DNA of 64,000 nt from Ephydatia muelleri. Its lineage: Eukaryota > Porifera > Demospongiae > Spongillida > Spongillidae. Below are positions 56,991-64,000 of the stretch, piece after piece. A program made the position numbers and the translations under genes. The DNA lies in assembly GCA_013339895.1 (NCBI GenBank), contig JABACO010000003.1, forward strand, positions 10,724,163-10,788,162, given 5' to 3'. How positions within the stretch are numbered: position 1 is the stretch's first letter; each line of letters begins with the position of its first letter. The notes below the pieces were generated by a model. The model was not told the origin of the DNA. It saw only the letters and a list, made by a program, of their open reading frames with translations, and searched no databases.

Positions 56991-58184
56991 TATGTAGCCA
57001 AATTTGATTGAGTACGTACTTCAAACTTGAAAATAGCAGCCATACATACAGCAACGCGATCTCATTTATACACATATAAGCAGTACAACAAGACAGAGTC
57101 ACAGAGGTTTTGCCAGTTACCACACCCAGGGCCAAAACAAAAGCATCATTCTCTTCAGTTTTAAGAACACCTCAGCAGCACCTCTTCTTGCCTTCAAGCC
57201 TTGTTTTGTGAAGCTCCAGTAACAGCAACGACGGAAAGAGAGGTGAATGTTGTTCACAACGGACGTAAGCAATACAGCGTATAAGCATAGACTTTACCAA
57301 CATACAACTTAAATAAACACCCACTATTGGTATAAGATCTCATTTTTGTGGTAATAAAGCCATTATTTCCCTTGACCCATTTGATTTAATAATTGTATTC
57401 CACAAGAAAACCCTACGCTCCTACATGTATACCAAACGTACATGTAGCGGTGCCACCTGCAGCTGTGTCGTATTTGGGTCTGGGCACGAATTTAGAGAAA
57501 ACAGTGATACCGTGCAAATATTTGCAGCTGGTGGCGTGGGCATGGCGAGGCAGGGGAGGGACATAAAGTGTAGGTCCCGATCGCAGGGGTATGGGGGCGC
57601 TAAAATAGACTACAGTGTTACTAGCTGATTAACGCTAAAAATACCTCTTAATGCATTTGGTTATCATTTTTTTGCATCATAATATAACATCGTGAGCAGT
57701 TTTGGGAAATGAAATGCAGCGCGGTTCATTGATTGTATCGATCATCAAAAAAGATCGTATACAGACCATAGGGTACGCGGTCGAGTCGTTATTCTATCAA
57801 TCCATGCAGGCTGTCAGCAGGCCTCTCCTTGATGCGCAAAAAACGTACCTTTGAAATCAGAGATCATATCATCTCTGCTGAAATGTAATGTGACATTTTA
57901 CACTTTACTCTTCATTTACATGTCCCCAGACCCATACGGCGCAGCGCTTATTGCACAATGTATAAGCCCACTCGTAATGTACGCATGTATAGGGTCTGGA
58001 AGTGTATGTGTTCTGTAATTTGTGACTTTGTGTGCTTGTGAGTTTGTGTAAACATATACTTACTTTGTATCTTGAATTTCGTCATTACCGCAATGCATGG
58101 ATCGAATGCCTATAAAGAATCTGCAATACTGATGCACAGCTACTAGTAACTGATTAATGCCATGCAATACTGATATTAATGTCC
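56991..58184. other. Unassigned intergenic DNA
   Basis: No convincing ORF. Short frames at 57425-57628 and the minus strand at 56950-57135 lack family features. Confidence 0.4.
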
Positions 58185-58440
58185 AATTTAAATCGGTCAG
58201 TAACCGCTTTAAATCGGGTCGCCAGATTTAAAGCCAGTTAGACCCGCTTTCTGGCATTCAATTTTTCTTGACCGATTTGAATTGGGACAGTGTTTTTTTT
58301 TTTTACCGCATCTGATTCTTTGTTAGATACAATCAATTTATATTACGGCCCGGCCGGTTTGATACCGCGACCAGATTTAAAGCGGGTCGACCGGATTTAA
58401 AGTGGGCGTGAATTAAACTCCTGTCGACCGGATTTTCATC
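58185..58440. repeat. Cluster of TTTAAATCGG / GGTCGACCGG motifs
   Basis: At least six copies of (G/A)ATTTAAA(G/T)C(G/C)GG and GACCG motifs in both orientations (58190-58250, 58275-58290, 58372-58435). They resemble the subterminal arrays of hAT-like elements seen elsewhere in the window. Ends and target duplication were not identified. Confidence 0.5.
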
Positions 58441-61090
58441 ATGTGTCACGATTTTGGAAATGGCATTGGTTGGTGTCAGTGAGCCTGAATTTCAAGATTC
58501 CTATCAGAGAAATTCCCTCCGACGAACGGAAAGGGATAGCTGCCTTCGGCGAGAGCGGTGTAAAACCATAGATCTACTCAGTTTAATATCTATGGTAAAA
58601 AAATTACTTCAAAACCTGCATTGTACAACTGACACATCATCAAGTTAAATAAAATCCAGCTCAGTAATGATACCGACATCATTGCACCAACTATATGTAT
58701 ACATGCAGAGTACAGTCAAGAAATAATGTGAACCACCGTTCTGATATAGAGACGTCCCTAAATACCAAGCTAACTCAATGCCATTATCAAAACGGGGCTT
58801 TATTCTCGAAACTACATAGAGACAGAGCTGAGGCAAATAGAAATCAGCATCAACCAGCAGGCTCCACACGGAAAGACACTACCCATGCTGCACATGTATA
58901 TTATCCCGTTTTCCATCAATAATATCCATTATTTTATGAATGCTATCAACTGAGCCCATGCACCTTTCAACGTCAGGTACATTTACATATATGGAAAAAG
59001 CTTGACACTTCTAAATTAGTTGCGAACAGAATTAATATAGCATGATAAATAGAAGTAATTAATCATTCTAAATTACAGTGCTCATACACCTAACTCAGAA
59101 CTTCCTTACTGAAATTATGGTGAGCCCAATATCGAATCCTTTATACATATAGGCATTCATAGTTGTGGTAATGAAGAAATTCAAGATTTCAAGTAGGCAA
59201 CCTCGGCACTGTGACATCACACATACAGTGTACGTGCATGCGCATGCACATAAAATACAATTATCCCATGTCATCGTTGTGGAAACTGCTACATGTATGC
59301 ACATTTACAACAAGATATAAGGGTTTCGTCTCTACAATATACCAGTATGAAGTGGATCTTGTCTGTAAAAATGATGTAGCATCTTCAACATATATAAACA
59401 CTGAGTTGATGTAACCATCGGTTGCAAATCAAATAGCATACGCAGCATACAATATGAAAAACGTATGCAGCCACATGGTATATAGCTCATATGAATCCAC
59501 ACGTACAGTTAACAGCGTTAACAGAACGAAAACGTATTATAAACCGACAAACGAACAAAATTCTATTCGCGGGAAATTCATCCAGCCCCGGCATGCAGAA
59601 CATTGTTCGCCTAACACCCATACACGCAGCACAGGCAGAGCCAGACAACTAGGTAGCACGGGCAGAAACACGTGATGATGCAGTGCAGCAAGTGATTGGG
59701 CCTATGAGGCCTATATGGATGAACCGGAACGTTACTGAAGGCGCTACTGTTGGACGGTTCCAGCGGAGAGTCTAAAATAAAGGAAGACAATAAAATGTAA
59801 TAAAACTGTGTTCTATATTACATAATTCTCGCCTTCTCTTTGAAGATCGGGTATCCTTGGCAGCGGGGCCACGTCAGGCTGGGAAAGTCCAAAATGAGTA
59901 CTCGTGTATAAGATACATGTATCCAAAATTAGGCAAAATGTTATTTGTTAAAAGTTTTATCATCACAATTGCGGTGCACGCTTAATTATTATATACGGTA
60001 CAGTATAATAGCTTACATACACAAAAGAATTCAACAATTTTTCCAAATTCCATGCAGCTCACTGTGACCAAATAAGTTAATGCTGATATGTAATGTCAGC
60101 TGTACATATTTTTCAAGCAGATTTAGTTGTTGTCTTGATGACAATCTTTCTGTACAACGTTAACTAAACCATGCATGACTTTGTAAAAAATTATAAGGAT
60201 CTTTTTTTTAATGTCATCTAAGATGATTCGATTTCCCATTTAAAGCGCATCTTAGAAGAGCATCTTTGAAGCCTTGCAGCTTATTGAAAGAGGTCGAGAC
60301 GTTTGAAGTGCAATACATGTACATGTATAGTTCAGCCTTACTTTTGGCCACAAGCTTGTATCTTGCAAATATTTAAGAAGTTAAGTAGTAAGCATATGCT
60401 CCTCCATCTTCAATTCTTCACAGAGGCTTGTTAAGAGTTGCTGAAGCTACAAAGGCACATGCATATGGTCTAATTTATAATACTGGCACTATGTAAATTT
60501 GCTTCTTGTAATTAAATAATTGACCTGTTTTATTCATTCCACAATTATGCTACTATGCGTCGTCAGACACCACCGATGATGTGGTCACGCTGTACATTGT
60601 TGTATTTTGCGTTGCCTGCAATGATTGATGTACATGTGCTACATATGCATATGGATTATATTATATTTTTAGTCATTGAGTGGGAATGAAAAACAAATAG
60701 GTCAATGCTACCTTACTCAGCGATTGATATAGTAGGGTTAGTTGGCACCAGATATTTATATACCATCTACTCCTCTTCATTCAGTTCTGCACTCATAGTG
60801 ACATAAGTTGATCACTTTGGATGATCATTGTCGCCTGAACGAATCAAACTGCAGCTTTGTTCAATATGTTTTTATGAGAAAAATTAGTACTATTTTTTAT
60901 CATTTTGACAAGGCGAGTACATGGCTCCATTAAAGTACGAGCTTATTTAGGTCATTTAAAATTGTACTTGCATATGTTATTGTCTGGTAGATAGGAAATG
61001 TAGCTAAATTTACCATCGAGATACATTGAAATTACATGTACATAAATGTTTTTGTTTTGCACTATCAACACAATTCTGACCGTGTATAAT
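58441..61090. other. Long AT-rich intergenic stretch
   Basis: No supported gene. The palindromic TACATGTACATGTATA occurs at about 60317. Small frames (58695-58922, 59454-59675) look like chance. Confidence 0.45.
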
Positions 61091-61172
61091 TCTAATTTAT
61101 ATTCAAAATGAATCTTCGATGGCCTGTACGTGTTATTGTCAGCCGTACTCCTCTACTTAATATCCGTACCTT

Positions 61173-61748
61173 GAGGGCTCTCTGAGCCTGGCTGTAAGGA
61201 GGAGGGGCGACCGTGATGCTGTTCGTTATCAGCGACTCCAGCGAGAGTGCCGAACAGAGTCGCGGGTCGTGAGTGGCAGCGAATGTGTTCACAGCTCTCA
61301 CCGCATCAGTAAAGAACTCCATCTTTTTTTGAATGAGAGGCGACAGTGATTAAAACCTTTAGCGACTGATAAGTTTTGAAAATAAATAAATAAAAACAAC
61401 AAAACAAGAACACTCCATTATGGAATGCAAAACACATGCACGCAGCGTTCCAATGATGTTCACTCCATATATACCTGGCCTGTCACGCTGTACCTGCCAT
61501 CCTGGCACTGTATCTCTAGATGCGACACCTTGTCCGTTGATGTGTTCGACCCCACCCTGTGCGCATTCAAGCATGTATGCCTGCATGGTTACGCCAAGTA
61601 CACAGCTTATAAATACTTCATATATATGCGTGTTAAACTCTGACCTCATGGCGAACATTAAGACGTCCCTGTCTTTGTCTCTGTACACCACGAACGTGTT
61701 GGTCTCAGCGCTGGCCATGAGAATGGTGACAGCCGCTTCGCCCGTCAT
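61173..61748 (-). CDS. Putative multi-exon gene, unidentified
   Basis: Three coding-like pieces on the minus strand carry plausible splice sites: 61748-61645 (MTGEAAVTILMASAETNTF, VVYRDKDRD), 61580-61494 (HTCLNAHRVGSNTSTDKV in the phase set by exon 1), and a piece ending at 61173 with AVNTFAATHDPRLCSALSLE and a GTACGG donor. The third could instead be the first exon of another gene, starting at ATG 61322 (MEFFTDAVRAV). I do not recognise the protein and the exon joins are tentative. Confidence 0.35.
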
Positions 61749-62431
61749 TTTGCCAAGGAACCATCTGCATACGTAGATGCGTCATGGTGTACCACCGTAA
61801 TCGTAGACCGTATTAGACGATTTTTACAATGCACGCCCACATACAGCAATGGTGGACAGGTCAATGGAGAGCTCTTTATAGAGCCCTAAGTAGTGCCGAG
61901 CGATAACTAGGTACGTTTCAGGTCGGCTTCATGGGCGTTGTCCGTGCAGTTTCTATGGCCGGAGTATACCCCAGCTGTGGCGGGCTTATGAGTATATATG
62001 GCATTTCTTGCACACCAGAAACACAGATAAGAGTGAACGACAAAACGCTCGGCTACACACACGCGTGTTTCTTGCCAGGGTTGGCTTTCTCCATCATACC
62101 CCTCCCCCTCATGCATCACGGTACGCTTACTCCCCACCGAGCGCGGGTCGACCATGCATGTATAGTATCTCATCAAGGTCGCGCCCAAAACGCATACACA
62201 AAGCACACTCAAAAACAAAACTTACTGTTGATTGTCGATTGTGTCCATGGTATGGTCAAACTACAGGCCGCTTTAAACCAAGTCCATCAATGAATTGGCT
62301 TTCACGCTATGATTTTGCTTAGTAGTCACATGCGTTATATGAATATTTCTACAATCTATGTGTCAGCCACCTAATGAAATAACACTGTCACTGTATCTGC
62401 TTGGGCACATCATACATGCATGTATTTATTT
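61749..62431. other. Unassigned; possible divergent promoter region
   Basis: Upstream of the putative minus-strand gene. GC is higher than in the flanks. Overlapping frames on both strands (61907-62293) have no family resemblance. Confidence 0.35.
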
Positions 62432-62650
62432 GATCGTTTCCGCGAAAAAGGGACCTAGCGCATGTTTTGTCAAGATATTCTACAAGTCTGAAATGTCCTA
62501 TATACATATGAGAATCGGAGTATCTGTCAAGGAGCTGTAAGGCACTGGATTTTTAATTATACATACATTTCAGCGCAAGCGTTACATTTCTATTGCGTGT
62601 ACAAAAATTTTATAATGTATGTGCTAGGTCCCTTTTCGCAGAAAAGATCT
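62432..62650. mobile_element. Complete short element of the TTTCCGCGAAAAGGGACC family
   Basis: About 219 bp. Left end GATCGTTTCCGCGAAAAAGG followed by GACCTAGCGC; right end is the reverse complement with a few changes. No coding capacity. The termini resemble those of the family-B fold-backs (TTTCCGAGAAAAGGGACCTAG), so the two may share a transposase. Confidence 0.65.
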
Positions 62651-63318
62651 CATATATAGTCGGATAAGTCAACTAAGTAAGCAATAATAAACAGATCGAC
62701 CTACCCGTACTACTTGCTGAAGTTAGTACAAACAGCGTTTTTGTGTACTCTCGTACCCAAAGCAATGCACGCAGCTGCTGATGGATTGCAACGCTGCTAC
62801 GTAGGTATAATATCCATGCGGTTGCAAGTGTGAATCTGGGTATACAAGACTAGGTCGCTTAATATCTGATTTCACAAGTTGCCGTCAATCGTTAATTGTC
62901 AGCCGTTATCACAGAGCCAAAGAGCTTAGAGAATTCATAATAAAATACACAGACAAATATGCATGCAATTCGAGTGTGCCGATTATGCAAACGCCCACAT
63001 TCACTTTCTTGATTTTACATGTATATAGTCGCGTGATCAGACGACTGCATGGGCCCGAGGAGGAACAACAGCATTGACTCTCGTCCCCAATCCCTGGATG
63101 TGCGATATTATGCAAGTATGCAGCTGAACTAGGTCCTACAACCCATCAACTGCTAGCATTTAGGATAGTCGCCTGACTATACTGCTAAGCGGTGCGTACC
63201 ATATACACGATCGTAGGTGTACTGAATAAAATTAGTCGATATCGGTAGAGATAACCTTATTAACTCGTGTTTGTTTATTGATAACAAACCACTATGCACT
63301 TATAACCAATCAATAAAA
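62651..63318. other. 5' flank of the receptor gene
   Basis: AT-rich, no ORF. Contains MITE-like TCTCGT(A/C)CCCA ends at 62751 and 63077. The promoter of the GC-rich gene at 63319 should lie here; CAATCAATAAAA precedes the ATG. Confidence 0.4.
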
Positions 63319-64000
63319 ATGTCCCTCTCAGATGCCCCTACTACAACTGGAAACAGCAGCGGCGGCGGCTTCAGCGATGACCAAGCCAAGGTCGCCCTCG
63401 CCCTCATGAGCGGCGTCGGGGCTACGTCGGTCCTCGTCTGCGCGGCGGGTCTCCTCCTGGCGATCCTCAGGAAGCTGTGCTCACAGCTGTCTTACCGCCT
63501 CTCCTCGTACCCGGTCGCGGTCGCCCTGGCCAGTGGCATAGTTTCGGGATTGGAGGCACTTTTCATCCGAGAGGACGAGGGTATTTCGTCGGGTGGCGAC
63601 GCCCTGTGCAAGGCGGTGGCTTATCTCATGCAGTGCTCCCATCTGGCCAAGCTCACCGTATCGGCCTGCCTCAGCTTCCACCTGCTTGCCTTCTCCGTGT
63701 GCCGCAAAGACTACAGGAAGTTTGAAGCCGGCTACGTGGTCCTGTCGCTGGCCCTCCCGCTGATGGCGTCCGCCGTTCCCCTCATAACGGAATCGTACGG
63801 ACGGGTGGCGGGAACGTGGTGCTGGATCGCCCCCTCGAAAGACCACGGCACCGTCCTGCAGTTGTCGCTGTGGTACGGGCCGGCAGCCGTGGCGCTCATC
63901 TCCCAGTGCGTGTCGATCGTTCTCGTCATGACGGTGACTGTGTGGCGCGAGCGCGCAGAGCGGGAGAAGACGACGCTGCTAGTCACGAGACGTCTGAAGA
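63319..64000 (+). CDS. cAMP-receptor-type seven-transmembrane GPCR, 5' part (runs off the window)
   Basis: An ATG-initiated frame is open to the last base (227 codons). A short Ser/Gly-rich N-terminus is followed by hydrophobic helices at about residues 25-50, 62-82, 95-130, 137-160 and 185-212. The sequence GTWCWIAPS before the fifth helix is the extracellular Cys-Trp feature shared by Dictyostelium-cAR-like and related receptors. A basic, Arg/Glu-rich segment (WRERAEREKTT) follows helix 5 as the third intracellular loop begins. Helices 6-7 lie beyond the window. GC content is far above the neighbourhood, with G/C at most third positions. The ligand is unknown; sponge genomes contain expanded sets of such receptors. 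Confidence 0.75.
   Translation, partial: MSLSDAPTTTGNSSGGGFSDDQAKVALALMSGVGATSVLVCAAGLLLAILRKLCSQLSYRLSSYPVAVALASGIVSGLEALFIREDEGISSGGDALCKAVAYLMQCSHLAKLTVSACLSFHLLAFSVCRKDYRKFEAGYVVLSLALPLMASAVPLITESYGRVAGTWCWIAPSKDHGTVLQLSLWYGPAAVALISQCVSIVLVMTVTVWRERAEREKTTLLVTRRLK

Noticed and set aside
63319..64000. GC-rich end of the window as bacterial contamination
   Set aside because: The protein is a eukaryotic-type seven-helix receptor and the change occurs inside continuous sequence; base composition alone is not enough.

Overview
The window is animal nuclear DNA, most likely from a sponge (demosponge). It is AT-rich and carries intron-containing genes with short GT-AG introns (many of 49-72 bp), animal signalling genes (a CABIT+SAM adaptor, a RasGEF, a cAMP-receptor-type GPCR) and a dense load of eukaryotic transposons. 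The short palindrome TACATGTACATGTA and its fragments recur throughout. I cannot name the species. There are no bacterial operons, CRISPR arrays or rRNA genes, and I saw no tRNA.

Host genes: (1) 14541-16157 (+), a GAREM-like CABIT/SAM adaptor in two coding exons. (2) 23695-30567 (-), a phytanoyl-CoA-dioxygenase-family gene that I could chain through nine phase-consistent coding exons, about 370 aa with its catalytic residues. (3) 48421-51623 (+), a RasGEF gene whose catalytic domain appears split by a long acidic/Ser-rich insertion. (4) 63319-64000 (+), the first 227 codons of a GC-rich 7TM receptor that runs off the window. A weak further candidate lies at 61173-61748 (-).

Mobile DNA fills most of the rest. 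0-5 kb: a decayed non-LTR reverse-transcriptase tail, a perfect 130-bp inverted repeat and a decayed tyrosine recombinase. 5.9-12.8 kb: a nested stack. A TTAA-flanked piggyBac-like element contains an element bounded by inverted GGATAA-rich arrays with a broken Ginger-type integrase. That integrase is split by a young Ty3/gypsy retrotransposon (identical 143-bp LTRs, 5-bp target duplication, intact 1359-aa gag-pol). 16.6-18.3 kb: a dead Ty3/gypsy pol. 20-22 kb and 27-28 kb: fold-back elements. 33-36 kb: a broken CACTA/EnSpm-type (TNP2) transposase interrupted by a hAT-like element with an 8-bp target duplication. 37.8-42.3 kb: a P-superfamily-like transposon with 34-bp perfect terminal inverted repeats, inserted in a (GT)n microsatellite. 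It carries a frameshifted intron-bearing transposase and an intact, convergent second gene of unknown function. 42.6-44.7 kb: a hAT element with an exact 8-bp target duplication and a fold-back element inside it.

From 51.6 kb to 63 kb the DNA is mainly repeats: CT-rich and CA-rich tracts, a duplicated 0.6-0.8 kb segment, MITE copies and unassigned sequence. The most unusual items are the two-gene P-like element, the triple nesting at 5.9-12.8 kb, and the RasGEF with an interrupted catalytic domain.
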